In this document: piece after piece, positions 9,583 through 18,313 of the stretch | How positions within the stretch are numbered: the first letter of the stretch is position 1 | Layout: the number at the start of each line of letters is the position of its first letter | From: Kaistia defluvii | Lineage (GTDB): Bacteria > Pseudomonadota > Alphaproteobacteria > Rhizobiales > Kaistiaceae | Reading direction: 5' to 3' | DNA: 64,000 nucleotides | Assembly: GCF_040548815.1 (NCBI RefSeq) | Contig: NZ_JBEPSM010000004.1 | Coordinates: forward strand, 310,001 to 374,000 | The notes under the pieces: model-generated | What the model saw: only the letters and a program-made list of their open reading frames with translations | What the model was told of the DNA's origin: nothing | The model's database searches: none | Program-made: the position numbers and the translations under genes

Positions 9583-11312
9583 CCCGCAAGACCTATGACC
9601 AGCTCCGTTCCTCGCGCTGGTTCGCGCCGGACGACCAACGGTCATCGGGGCACCGTTCGCGCACGCTGCAGATGGGCTACGACCCGGCCGACTGGGAAGG
9701 AAAGCCGGTCATCGCCATCATCAACACCTGGTCGGACGCGCAGCCCTGCCACGCCCATTTCAAGGACCGCGTGGAATGGGTGAAGCGCGGCATCCTTCAG
9801 GCGGGCGGCTTTCCGGTCGAACTGCCGGCCATGTCGCTCTCGGAAAGCTGGGTCAAGCCGACCACCATGCTCTATCGCAACATGCTGGCGATGGAGACGG
9901 AGGAGCTGCTGCGCTCGCATCCGATCGACGGCGCGGTGCTGATGGGCGGCTGCGACAAGACCACGCCGGCCCTGGTCATGGGCGCGATCTCGGTCGGCCT
10001 GCCCTTCGTCTTCCTGCCGGCCGGGCCCATGCTGCGCGGCAATTATGCCGGCAAGTATCTCGGTTCCGGCACAGACATGTTCAAATATTGGGACGAGCGG
10101 CGCGCCGGCACCATCACCAAGGAAGAATGGATGGGCATGGAGGCCGGCATCGCGCGCTCCTACGGCCACTGCATGACCATGGGCACCGCCAGCACGATGA
10201 CCGCGATCGCCGAGGCGATGGGCCTGTCGCTGCCGGGTTCGTCGTCGATCCCCGCCGCCGACGCCAATCACCAGCGCATGTCCACCCAATGCGGCCGGCG
10301 CGCCGTCGAGATGGTGTGGGAAGACCTGACGCCGGAAAAGATCATCACCCCCGCCGCCGTGGAAAACGCCGTCACGGTGGCCATGGCGACCGGCTGCTCG
10401 ACCAACGCCATCATCCATCTGATCGCCATGGCGCGGCGAGCCGGCATTCAGCTTGAGCTGGACGACCTCGACCGGATCGGCCGCACAACGCCCGTCCTCG
10501 CCAATATCCGTCCCTCCGGCACGCAATATCTGATGGAGGATTTCTTCTATGCCGGCGGCCTGCGCGCGCTGATGAAGCAATTGGGCGACAAGCTCGATGC
10601 CTCGGCCATCACCGTGACCGGCCGGCCGCTGGTCGAGGGGCTGGAGGACGTGAAGATCTACAATGAGGACGTGATCCGGCCGCTCTCCAACCCGGTCTAT
10701 CACGAGGGCTCGCTGGCCGTGCTCAAGGGCAATCTCTGCCCGGACGGGGCCGTCATCAAGCCGGCCGCCTGCGACCCGAAATTCCACAGGCATGTCGGTC
10801 CGGCGCTGGTGGCCGACAGCTATCCGGAACTGAAGAAGATCATTGACGATCCGGATTATCCGATGACGCCCGACACCGTGCTGGTGCTACGCAATGCGGG
10901 GCCGCAGGGCGGGCCCGGCATGCCGGAATGGGGCATGATTCCGATGCCCAAGGCGCTGCTGAAGCTGGGCCTGCGCGACATGGTGCGCCTCTCGGATGCG
11001 CGCATGTCGGGCACGTCCTTCGGCGCCTGCGTCCTGCATGTCGCGCCGGAATCCTATGTCGGCGGCCCGCTTGCGCTGTTGAAGACCGGGGATATGGTCG
11101 AGCTCGACATTCCGGCGCGCCGGCTCGACATGCTGGTCAGCGAGGAGGAGCTCGCGACGCGACGCGCGGCCTGGGTCGCGCCGCCGCCCCGCTACGGACG
11201 CGGCTATGGCCTGATGTTCTCCAAGCATATCGAGCAGGCCGACAAGGGTTGCGACTTCGACTTCCTACGCACCGAGTATGGCCGCCCCGTCGACGAGCCG
11301 GTCATCTACTAG
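9579..11312 (+). CDS. IlvD/Edd-family dehydratase (sugar-acid dehydratase, L-arabinonate type)
   Basis: An Fe-S-dependent dehydratase of 577 aa. The three cluster cysteines are seen in GGCDKTTPA, SYGHCMTMGTASTM and TGCSTNA, and a C-terminal GTSFGACVLHVAPE block is present. The length and the opening RSSRWF resemble rhizobial L-arabinonate/D-xylonate dehydratases more than biosynthetic dihydroxyacid dehydratase. The start at 9579 overlaps the mutarotase stop by 4 bases; a longer upstream frame is antisense-like noise inside that gene. It likely produces a 2-keto-3-deoxy acid for the DapA-family lyase at 1494. Confidence 0.85.
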   Translation: MTRKTYDQLRSSRWFAPDDQRSSGHRSRTLQMGYDPADWEGKPVIAIINTWSDAQPCHAHFKDRVEWVKRGILQAGGFPVELPAMSLSESWVKPTTMLYRNMLAMETEELLRSHPIDGAVLMGGCDKTTPALVMGAISVGLPFVFLPAGPMLRGNYAGKYLGSGTDMFKYWDERRAGTITKEEWMGMEAGIARSYGHCMTMGTASTMTAIAEAMGLSLPGSSSIPAADANHQRMSTQCGRRAVEMVWEDLTPEKIITPAAVENAVTVAMATGCSTNAIIHLIAMARRAGIQLELDDLDRIGRTTPVLANIRPSGTQYLMEDFFYAGGLRALMKQLGDKLDASAITVTGRPLVEGLEDVKIYNEDVIRPLSNPVYHEGSLAVLKGNLCPDGAVIKPAACDPKFHRHVGPALVADSYPELKKIIDDPDYPMTPDTVLVLRNAGPQGGPGMPEWGMIPMPKALLKLGLRDMVRLSDARMSGTSFGACVLHVAPESYVGGPLALLKTGDMVELDIPARRLDMLVSEEELATRRAAWVAPPPRYGRGYGLMFSKHIEQADKGCDFDFLRTEYGRPVDEPVIY

Positions 11313-11327
11313 CGCCTTGAAGAGATC

Positions 11328-12062
11328 GTGAGCGACATGAGCACCTACATCCTTTCCGACGAGACGCGGGCGAAGCTGTCGAAGATCTCGACCGCATCCG
11401 TCGCCAGCGCCTTGTACAAGCGCGGCCTGCGCAACCAGTTCATCCAGGGCGTCAGCCCCGTCCGCTGGAAGGGCCGCAACATGGTCGGCCAGGCCTTCAC
11501 GCTGCGCTACATCCCGGCGCGCGAAGACCGCAACCCGATGGAAGTCTTCCGCAATCCAGATCACCCACAGCGCGTGGCGATGGAAACCTGTCCGCCCGGC
11601 CACGTGCTGGTGATGGACAGCCGCAAGGATCCGCGCGCCGCGTCGGCGGGTTCGATCCTGATCACGCGGCTGGCCAAGCGCGGCTGCGCCGGCGTCGTCA
11701 CCGATGGCGGATTTCGCGATGCCGAGGGCATCGCCCAGCTCGACATGCCCGCCTACCACCAGCGCCCCAGCGCGCCGACCAACCTGACGCTGCACGAGGC
11801 GCTCGACATCAACGTGCCGATCGCCTGCGGCGACGCGGCGGTCTTCCCCGGCGACGTGCTGGTCGGCGATGGCGACGGCGTCATGGTCATTCCCGCCCAC
11901 CTTGCCGATGAGATCGCCAACGAGTGCACCGGCATGGAGCAGTTCGAGGTGTTCGTGCTCGAACAGGTCGAGGCCGGCGCGCCGATCATCGGCCTCTACC
12001 CCCCCACCAGCGAAAAGGCCCAGGCCGACTACGCCCGGTGGCGCCAGGAGAAGGGCCTCTAG
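11328..12062 (+). CDS. RraA-family protein (putative aldolase)
   Basis: A full-length member, 244 aa, with the motif TDGGFRDAEGI (substrate Arg and metal Asp) and GDAAVFPGDVLVGDGDGVMVIP. The start is GTG at 11328 or ATG three codons later; a GAAGAG ribosome site suits either. It is the last gene of the operon and a paralogue of the truncated gene at base 1. Aldol cleavage or decarboxylation of a keto-acid intermediate is the likely role by context. It converges with a GntR gene whose stop lies 38 bases beyond. Confidence 0.85.
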   Translation: MSDMSTYILSDETRAKLSKISTASVASALYKRGLRNQFIQGVSPVRWKGRNMVGQAFTLRYIPAREDRNPMEVFRNPDHPQRVAMETCPPGHVLVMDSRKDPRAASAGSILITRLAKRGCAGVVTDGGFRDAEGIAQLDMPAYHQRPSAPTNLTLHEALDINVPIACGDAAVFPGDVLVGDGDGVMVIPAHLADEIANECTGMEQFEVFVLEQVEAGAPIIGLYPPTSEKAQADYARWRQEKGL

Positions 12063-12099
12063 GGCCGCCGCGGGCGGTGCGCGTGAAGGCGGCTCGGCA

Positions 12100-12873
12100 T
12101 CAAGCGCGGGGCGACAGGCCCGAGAAGAAGTCTTCCCCCGCGAAAAGCTGGGCCATCGCCTCGTCGGAGCGGTCGAGATGGCGGACCAGAAGCTGGACCG
12201 ACAACTCGGGATCCCGGACAGCGAGCGCCTCGACGATCCCTTGATGCTCGTCGAGCGTTGCATCGGCTCGCCCCATCGCCGGCAGGGCCATGAAGCGCGT
12301 GCGGTCGATCTGCGCCTTGGCGCCGTCGATCATCCGCCAGAGCCGGGGAAAGCCGCTCAGATTGCAGATTGCGGCATGAAATCGGTCGTCGAGATCGATC
12401 AGTTCCGCGAAATGCTCCCCTTCGGCAGCCCGGCGCTGCTGGCGCAGCAACAACTCGAATTCGTCCAGATTAGCCTGGGTGACATGCTGCGCAGCATGGC
12501 GGATGCCCTCGATCTCGAGCGCGCGGCGAATGAGCCGCCCCTCCTCCCAGCGCAGCCGGTCCACCGGCGAGACATAGGTGCCGGCCTGCGGGCGGATCAC
12601 CACGAGCCCGTCGGAGGCAAGCTGGCGAAATGCCTCGCGCAGCGGCGACCGGGAAATATCGAAGCGCCCCGTCACCAGCGCCTCGGGAATGGGGTCCCCG
12701 GGCAACAGACGCCAATGCGCGATCGCCCGCCGCAATAGCCCATAGACCTGCTCGCCGATCGGGCGCGAGCGGTCGATCGCCGCGTCCGCGGGAAACGGAT
12801 CGTCTCGCCGCAGCCGCTCGGCCGCTCCGGCAGTTTTTCGCTTCGACATTGCGATGGCCATTGACACCCCCAA
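12100..12873 (-). CDS. GntR-family regulator, FCD subfamily
   Basis: 257 aa with an N-terminal winged helix (residues about 35-100: IGEQVYGLLRRAIAHWRLLPGDP, then SRSPLREAFRQLASDGLV) and a C-terminal FCD helical domain (DLDDRFHAAICNLSGFPRLW). Possible starts are 12873, 12861 and 12849; the first is used for lack of a clear ribosome site. A 12 bp palindrome lies immediately upstream. It could regulate block A, by convergence, or the GH172/Opp operon that begins 300 bp upstream in the opposite direction. Confidence 0.85.
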   Translation of the reverse strand: MGVSMAIAMSKRKTAGAAERLRRDDPFPADAAIDRSRPIGEQVYGLLRRAIAHWRLLPGDPIPEALVTGRFDISRSPLREAFRQLASDGLVVIRPQAGTYVSPVDRLRWEEGRLIRRALEIEGIRHAAQHVTQANLDEFELLLRQQRRAAEGEHFAELIDLDDRFHAAICNLSGFPRLWRMIDGAKAQIDRTRFMALPAMGRADATLDEHQGIVEALAVRDPELSVQLLVRHLDRSDEAMAQLFAGEDFFSGLSPRA

Positions 12874-13171
12874 ACTAGGATCCTAGCATCTCACAATAAT
12901 AAGACCCGCTGAACAACAGCGATTGATCAATATGATCAAAATAATAAGAACAGACTTCCCGGTTGGAAACCAAACGCCAAGGTAACGCCACTACCAAAGC
13001 AGCAAGCATAGAGTGCTGTCAGCCTCTTTGATCGCCGGACATTCATGTCCTGCGCCGGGACGGCCTTGTCAGCTAACGCCCTAAATCTGTCTAGACGTTC
13101 CATTGCTTGTCACCTCCGAAGATCTGATGGTCTCGGCGGCCCTATCTCGCGCGCACTGACATGGAGGAAAA
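12874..13171. promoter_or_regulatory. Divergent intergenic region between GntR and the GH172 operon
   Basis: 298 bases, AT-richer than the neighbours and without a credible gene. It holds the CTAGGATCCTAG palindrome and a second inverted repeat, TTGATCA-ATA-TGATCAA (12923-12939). A GGAGGA ribosome site precedes the ATG at 13172. Two divergent promoters are expected here, but no clear -35/-10 pair stands out. Confidence 0.5.
12875..12886. promoter_or_regulatory. CTAGGATCCTAG palindrome next to the GntR start
   Basis: A perfect 12 bp palindrome one base upstream of the GntR reading frame. Its position would block translation or transcription of the regulator if bound, so autorepression is possible. 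Binding is inferred, and the family consensus does not demand this sequence. Confidence 0.35.
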
Positions 13172-14302
13172 ATGTCAGAGGACTTTTCCGGTCTTGGGAT
13201 GAATCTCGGGAACCTTTCGCGGCTGTCCAAGGCCAAAACCCGCTCGATCAGCCCGGAGAATTTCACCGGCGAGAAGGGCAAGGGCGGCATGGCGCTGGAG
13301 GGCACGGGCGCCAGCTGCGCCCGCGGCCTCGGCAAGAATGGCGACGGACTCGGCTGGAAAGTCTCGCCTTCGGTCGAGATCCAGCCCGGCGAAACCTTTG
13401 TCATGGGCGACGTTGAGGGCCCCGGCGCGATCCAGCAGATCTGGTGCGTCGTCTCGAATGTCCGCTGGCGCAACCTGATTCTGCGTATTCATTGGGACGA
13501 CCAGGAGACGCCCTCGGTCGAATCCCCGCTGGGCGACTTCTTTGCCTGCGGCTGGAATCGCTTCGCGCAGGTTTCCTCCCTCGCCGTCTGCGTCAATCCG
13601 GGCCGCGCCTTCAATTGTTACTGGGAGATGCCGTTCCGCAAGCGGGCCAGGATTACCCTGGAAAACCGCGATCCCGTCGAGCCGGTGATCCTCTACTACC
13701 AGATCAACTACACGCTGACCGACGTCCCCGCGGACGCCGCCTATTTCCACGCCCAGTTCCGCCGCACTAACCCGCTGCCGTTTGGCGAGGACTACACGAT
13801 CCTCGATGGCGTCAAGGGTCAGGGCCACTATGTCGGTACCTACATGGCCTGGGGCGTCAACAATGCCGGCTGGTGGGGCGAAGGCGAGATCAAGTTCTTC
13901 ATGGACGGGGACAAGGAATTCCCGACCATCTGCGGCACGGGAACCGAGGATTACTTCTGCGGCGCCTATAATTTCGACGGCGGCGTCATTGATCCCAACA
14001 TGACCAGCGCCTATCGCGAGTATTCGACCGCCTATGCCGGCCTGCCGCAGGTGCTCAGGCCCGACGGGACCTACCAGTCGCAGACCCGTTTCGGCATGTA
14101 TCGCTGGCACATCATGGATCCGATCCGCTTCGATACGGACCTCAAGGTGACGATCCAGGCGATCGGCTGGCGCACCGAAAAGAAGAACCGGCGCTATCTG
14201 CCGCTGCAGGATGACATCGCCTCCGTCGCGTTCTGGTACCAGACGATTCCCGCGGCGCCCTTCCCGCCCCTGCCGGACGCGGACTACCTCGAGATCATCT
14301 GA
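13172..14302 (+). CDS. GH172 (DUF2961) family glycosidase-like protein
   Basis: 376 aa, nearly the whole length of the DUF2961 domain, now glycoside hydrolase family 172. Known members act on alpha-fructofuranosidic or alpha-D-arabinofuranosidic linkages. Diagnostic stretches include GPGAIQQIWCV, PLGDFFACGW and CGTGTEDYFCGAYNF, the last containing a glutamate of the type used as acid/base or nucleophile. There is no signal peptide, so it should act in the cytoplasm on an imported oligosaccharide. It is followed 178 bp later by a dipeptide-type importer in the same orientation, which supports uptake then hydrolysis. Confidence 0.82.
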   Translation: MSEDFSGLGMNLGNLSRLSKAKTRSISPENFTGEKGKGGMALEGTGASCARGLGKNGDGLGWKVSPSVEIQPGETFVMGDVEGPGAIQQIWCVVSNVRWRNLILRIHWDDQETPSVESPLGDFFACGWNRFAQVSSLAVCVNPGRAFNCYWEMPFRKRARITLENRDPVEPVILYYQINYTLTDVPADAAYFHAQFRRTNPLPFGEDYTILDGVKGQGHYVGTYMAWGVNNAGWWGEGEIKFFMDGDKEFPTICGTGTEDYFCGAYNFDGGVIDPNMTSAYREYSTAYAGLPQVLRPDGTYQSQTRFGMYRWHIMDPIRFDTDLKVTIQAIGWRTEKKNRRYLPLQDDIASVAFWYQTIPAAPFPPLPDADYLEII

Positions 14303-14381
14303 GGCGCGGAGGCAGGTCTTTCTGAATGGCGGCGAAGTCTCTTTGCCGCCCTCCCCGGCCCGAAACGGCCGCATCCAGCAA

Positions 14382-14412
14382 GTCTTTCCGGGGCGCCACA
14401 CTCCGGAAAGAC
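14382..14412 (+). other. Hairpin between GH172 and transporter genes
   Basis: GTCTTTCCGG (14382-14391) and CCGGAAAGAC (14403-14412) form a perfect 10 bp stem with an 11-base loop in the 178 bp gap. No T-run follows, so it may attenuate or stabilise the message rather than end it. Confidence 0.45.
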
Positions 14413-14480
14413 CAGGCCGTCCGGGCGAAGTCGCCCGAGCGACCTCCTGAGCCCGATGCAACAGGACGGGACTACCGCCC

Positions 14481-15479
14481 ATGAGACTTCTCGGCCAGAT
14501 CGCAACCCGACTGATCTCCTACATACTGGTGATCGCCTTCGGCTTGACCGTGGTCTTCTTCGTTCCCCGCTTTGCACCCAACGATCCCGTCGAGGCGATG
14601 CTGGCCAAGGTCAGTTCGCAGGGCGCCTATATGGACGCCGCCCAGTCCGATGCGCTCCGCGCTTCGCTGACCGACGCCTTCGGGCTGCAGGGATCGCTGC
14701 TCACGCAGTATTGGAACTTCGTCAAGCGCATCGTGCTCACCGGCGATTTCGGACCGTCGCTGGCGATGTACCCGACGCCGGTCAGCCAATTGATCGCGCA
14801 GGCGCTGCCCTGGACCTTCGGGCTGCTGTTGACCTCAACGCTGATCGCCTGGGTTCTCGGCAATTTCGTCGGGCTCTGGGCAGGATGGCGCCCCAATCGC
14901 GCCTCGTCGCGGATCATGGAAGGGCTCGCGATCGTCGTCTATCCGATCCCCTATTACATCCTGGCCCTCGTTCTCTCGATCCTGTTCTCCTATGTCTGGC
15001 CGATCTTTCCGCTGACGGCCTCGGTGCATGGCGCACCCTGGAGCTTCGCCTTCATCAAGAGCGTGATCTGGAACTCCATCCTGCCGGCGCTTTCGATCGT
15101 GCTGGTGGTGTTCGGCTGGTGGGTGATCAGTTCCAAGGCGCAGACGACGCAGCTCGCCGAGGAAGAATTCGTCCGCTACGCCCGCCTGAAGGGACTTGGC
15201 GACGGGCGTATCCTGACGCGCTACGTTCTGCCCAACGCGATCCTGCCGCAGATAACCTTCCTCGCCCTGCAGATCGGCCTGATGTTCAACGGTTCGATCG
15301 TCACGGAAATCCTGTTCGAATATCCGGGCCTCGGCCACCTGATCTACATGGCCGTGATCCAGGGCGACTATAATCTTCTGATGGGCACGATCAGCCTGTC
15401 GATCATCGCGGTCGCGACCGCCACCATGATCATCGACCTGATCTACCCGCTCCTCGATCCGCGCATCCGGGCGAGGTGA
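14481..15479 (+). CDS. ABC transporter permease, DppB/OppB type
   Basis: 332 aa inner-membrane subunit with six transmembrane segments, the first at about residues 10-30, and a large periplasmic segment after it as in DppB/OppB. The EAA-type loop is LAEEEFVRYARLKGLGDGRILTRYVLPNAILP. Dipeptide-type transporters in rhizobia also import oligosaccharides, which fits the preceding glycosidase. It overlaps the next permease frame. Confidence 0.88.
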   Translation: MRLLGQIATRLISYILVIAFGLTVVFFVPRFAPNDPVEAMLAKVSSQGAYMDAAQSDALRASLTDAFGLQGSLLTQYWNFVKRIVLTGDFGPSLAMYPTPVSQLIAQALPWTFGLLLTSTLIAWVLGNFVGLWAGWRPNRASSRIMEGLAIVVYPIPYYILALVLSILFSYVWPIFPLTASVHGAPWSFAFIKSVIWNSILPALSIVLVVFGWWVISSKAQTTQLAEEEFVRYARLKGLGDGRILTRYVLPNAILPQITFLALQIGLMFNGSIVTEILFEYPGLGHLIYMAVIQGDYNLLMGTISLSIIAVATATMIIDLIYPLLDPRIRAR

Positions 15480-15481
15480 TC

Positions 15482-16324
15482 ATGCGCTCCTTCAAGCTCC
15501 CCAAGATCGGCTCCTTCCGGCTCGGCCTCGGCCTGTCGCTACTTCTGATCTTCGTCATCCTCGGCCTGATCCTGCCCTGGTTCGCGCCGGTCAATCCGCT
15601 GACCTGGTACAAGTCGCCCCGCAACCAGGGTCCGAGCCTGCATCATCTGCTGGGCACCACCAATCTCGGCCAGGACATCTTCTGGCTGCTGACCTGGGCG
15701 CTGCAGAATTCGCTGATCCTCGGCCTCACGGTCGCGTTCTTCTCGACGCTGATCGGCGTTTTCGCCGGCCTCGCCGCGGGCTATTCCGGAGGCTGGCTCG
15801 ACCGGGTGCTATCCTTCTTCATGGATGCGCTGCTCTGCATCCCTAGCCTGCCGATCCTGATCCTGCTCGCCGCCCTGTTCGGCGGCCAGCTGTCGCTGCC
15901 GATCGTCGGCGTCGCTCTGGTATTGTTCAACTGGCCCTATCCCGGCCGTCAGGTGCGCGCCGTGGCGCTGACCATGCGCGAGCGGGAGTTCATCAACGTC
16001 GCCTGGTTCTCCGGCGAGTCCCGGCTGAAGATCCTCGGCCGGCACATCTTCCCCTATATTGCCGGCTGGTCGGCGGCCAATTTCATCAACACGGTGCTGG
16101 TCGGCATCGCCACCGAGACGAGTCTCGCCGTCATCGGTCTGTCGAGCGCGCAGCAGGCGACGATCGGCACGATGATCTACTGGGCGCTCAAATATCAGGC
16201 GCTGCTGGCGCAACGCTATCTCTGGGTCGGCGCCCCGGTGCTCGCCATCGTGCTGATGTTCATCTCGCTGTTCCTGATCTCTTCGGGTCTGGCGATCCGT
16301 TCCGCGGCCCGGAGGATCGGCTGA
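15482..16324 (+). CDS. ABC transporter permease, DppC/OppC type
   Basis: The second membrane subunit, about 280 aa. An N-terminal transmembrane segment (about 15-38) is followed by the five-helix core, and the docking loop is MREREFINVAWFSGESRLKILGRHIFPYIAG. The start is ATG 15482; an overlapping GTG at 15476 is possible. The stop overlaps the following ATPase ATG (TGATGA), indicating tight co-translation. Confidence 0.88.
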   Translation: MRSFKLPKIGSFRLGLGLSLLLIFVILGLILPWFAPVNPLTWYKSPRNQGPSLHHLLGTTNLGQDIFWLLTWALQNSLILGLTVAFFSTLIGVFAGLAAGYSGGWLDRVLSFFMDALLCIPSLPILILLAALFGGQLSLPIVGVALVLFNWPYPGRQVRAVALTMREREFINVAWFSGESRLKILGRHIFPYIAGWSAANFINTVLVGIATETSLAVIGLSSAQQATIGTMIYWALKYQALLAQRYLWVGAPVLAIVLMFISLFLISSGLAIRSAARRIG

Positions 16325-17283
16325 TGATCGAGCTCAAGAACGTCCGCGCCGGCTACGGCACGCCCGAGGCCTTCGTCGCCGCCGTCGATGACGTGACCCT
16401 GACGGTGCAGGACAACGAGATCCTCGGCATCGCAGGGGAATCCGGCTGCGGCAAGTCCACGCTGATGCGCACGCTCTATGGTGACTTTTCCGGCGGCCTG
16501 AAGATGGCCGGCGGCACGGTCAAGGGCAGCTTCACCGATCCGGAGAGCGGCCGCGTCACCACCAGCGAGGCCGCCAAGTTCCAGGACCTCTGGTGGGACG
16601 TGATGTCCTACGTGCCGCAGGGCTCGATGAGCGTGCTGAACCCGATCATGAAGGTCGAGAACCAGATCGTCGACGCGCTGCCGAAACGCGAGAAGAAGGG
16701 CAGCAAGGCCGAGCTGCGCCAGCGCATCGTCGAGTTTCTCGCCGGCTTCGGCCTGCCGGAAACGGTGCTCGACAGCTATCCGCACCAGCTTTCCGGCGGC
16801 ATGCGCCAGCGCGTGCTGGTGGCGATCGCCGCCTTCGTCCGGCCGCGCCTGATCCTCGCGGACGAGCCGACCACCGCGCTCGACGTCGTCGTGCAGAAGC
16901 GCATCCTGCTGATGCTGGTCGAGATCCAGCGACGGCTGAAGAACACGCTTGTGCTCGTCTCGCACGATCTCGGCGTCCACTACCAGATCACCGACCGCAT
17001 CGCGATCGCCTATGCCGGAAAGATCGTCGAGGTCGGGCCGACGTCGGAGGTGTTCGAGAATCCGCGCCATCCCTACACCGAGGCCCTGATCGGCGCGCTG
17101 CCACGCGTCGGCCAGAAGGGCGAGCGCGTTGGCCTTGAGGGCCGGCCGCCCAGCCTGGCCTCGCCGCCGGACGGATGCCGTTTCGCGGCGCGTTGTCCCG
17201 AGGCGCAGGCGATCTGCCGCCAAAGCTCGCCGCCTCTGGTCGATAAGGCGCCGAACCACGCCTCCGCCTGTCATTTCCGCTGA
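16324..17283 (+). CDS. ABC transporter ATPase, DppD/OppD type
   Basis: 319 aa. Walker [10 protein letters not shown], signature LSGGMRQRV, Walker [13 protein letters not shown] and the switch His in VSHDLGVH are all present. The C-terminal oligopeptide-transporter extension ends with the Cys-containing block [16 protein letters not shown], which in this subfamily can bind a 4Fe-4S cluster. It pairs with the next ATPase to drive the importer. Confidence 0.9.
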   Translation: MIELKNVRAGYGTPEAFVAAVDDVTLTVQDNEILGIAGESGCGKSTLMRTLYGDFSGGLKMAGGTVKGSFTDPESGRVTTSEAAKFQDLWWDVMSYVPQGSMSVLNPIMKVENQIVDALPKREKKGSKAELRQRIVEFLAGFGLPETVLDSYPHQLSGGMRQRVLVAIAAFVRPRLILADEPTTALDVVVQKRILLMLVEIQRRLKNTLVLVSHDLGVHYQITDRIAIAYAGKIVEVGPTSEVFENPRHPYTEALIGALPRVGQKGERVGLEGRPPSLASPPDGCRFAARCPEAQAICRQSSPPLVDKAPNHASACHFR

Positions 17284-17294
17284 AGGGAACGCGC

Positions 17295-18188
17295 ATGACC
17301 CCCACGCCCGTCCCGCACGACAAGCCGGTCCTCGAGATCGACGCGCTGCGCAAGGTCTACCGCGCCGGCGGCCTGTTCAGCGGCAAGCAGCTGGCCGCCG
17401 TCGATGGCGTCTCGCTAACCCTTTCGTCGCAGCCCCAGGTCTTTTCCATCGTCGGCGAATCCGGTTCCGGCAAGACGACGCTGGCCCGCATGATCCTGCG
17501 TCTGGTCGAGCCGACCAGCGGCGAGATCCGTCTTGGCGGCCGGCCTCTCACCGGCAAGCACAAGGATCGGATCGACGATTTCGAGTTCCGGCGCCTTGTG
17601 CAGCCGATCTTCCAGAACCCGTTCGAAGCCTTCAGCGCCTACCTGCCGCTCGACAGCTACCTGATCAACACGGCCAGGAACCTGAAGGTGGCGGAGAAGA
17701 CCACGGACGGCGCCGATGTCGTGGAGGATGCCTTGCGCTCGGTGGGGCTCTCCTTCGACCGGGTGCGCGGCAAATATATCCGCCAGTTTTCCGGCGGCGA
17801 GTTGCAGCGCATCTCGATCGCGCGGGCGCTGATCCCCAACCCGCGCCTGATCGTCGCCGACGAGCCGGTTTCGATGGTCGATGCGTCGCTTCGGATGAAC
17901 ATCGTCAACCTGTTCAAGACGATCAAGGAGGAGAAAGGCGTCTCCTTCGTCTACATCACGCACGATCTTTCGACGGCTTATTATCTGTCGGATCACGTCG
18001 TGATCATGAACACGGGTCGGATTGTCGATGCCGGCGTGCCGCAGGACATCCTGGCCAATCCGCGCGAGGCCTATACCCGCGAGCTGATGGGCGCCATTCC
18101 GCGTCTTGGCGAGCGCTGGGCCGAGATCGAGCAGATCAAGGCCGATGCACGCGAACGCGACGCCGAACCGCGCCGCGCGCGGGCCTGA
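17295..18188 (+). CDS. ABC transporter ATPase, DppF/OppF type
   Basis: 297 aa. Walker A GESGSGKTT, signature FSGGELQRI, Walker B LIVADEPVSMVDASLR and switch ITHDLS. It lacks the cysteine-rich C-terminal extension of its partner, as some DppF-like subunits do. It begins 11 bases after the upstream ATPase and has a GAAGGGAA ribosome site. Confidence 0.9.
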   Translation: MTPTPVPHDKPVLEIDALRKVYRAGGLFSGKQLAAVDGVSLTLSSQPQVFSIVGESGSGKTTLARMILRLVEPTSGEIRLGGRPLTGKHKDRIDDFEFRRLVQPIFQNPFEAFSAYLPLDSYLINTARNLKVAEKTTDGADVVEDALRSVGLSFDRVRGKYIRQFSGGELQRISIARALIPNPRLIVADEPVSMVDASLRMNIVNLFKTIKEEKGVSFVYITHDLSTAYYLSDHVVIMNTGRIVDAGVPQDILANPREAYTRELMGAIPRLGERWAEIEQIKADARERDAEPRRARA

Positions 18189-18313
18189 GGAGAACCAACC
18201 TACCGACGCCGGATCCGACAGCTGCCAAGGGGCCGACCGCCAGAAACAGAGAGCCTCACTGTCGAACCCGCCGTCCGACTGCCGGACTGCACCATACCAT
18301 CGAGGAGGAACGC

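Noticed and set aside
17129..18313. Upstream extension of the family-5 binding protein through both ATPase genes
   Set aside because: Different frame from the ATPases and no similarity; a signal peptide and a ribosome site place the start at 18314.
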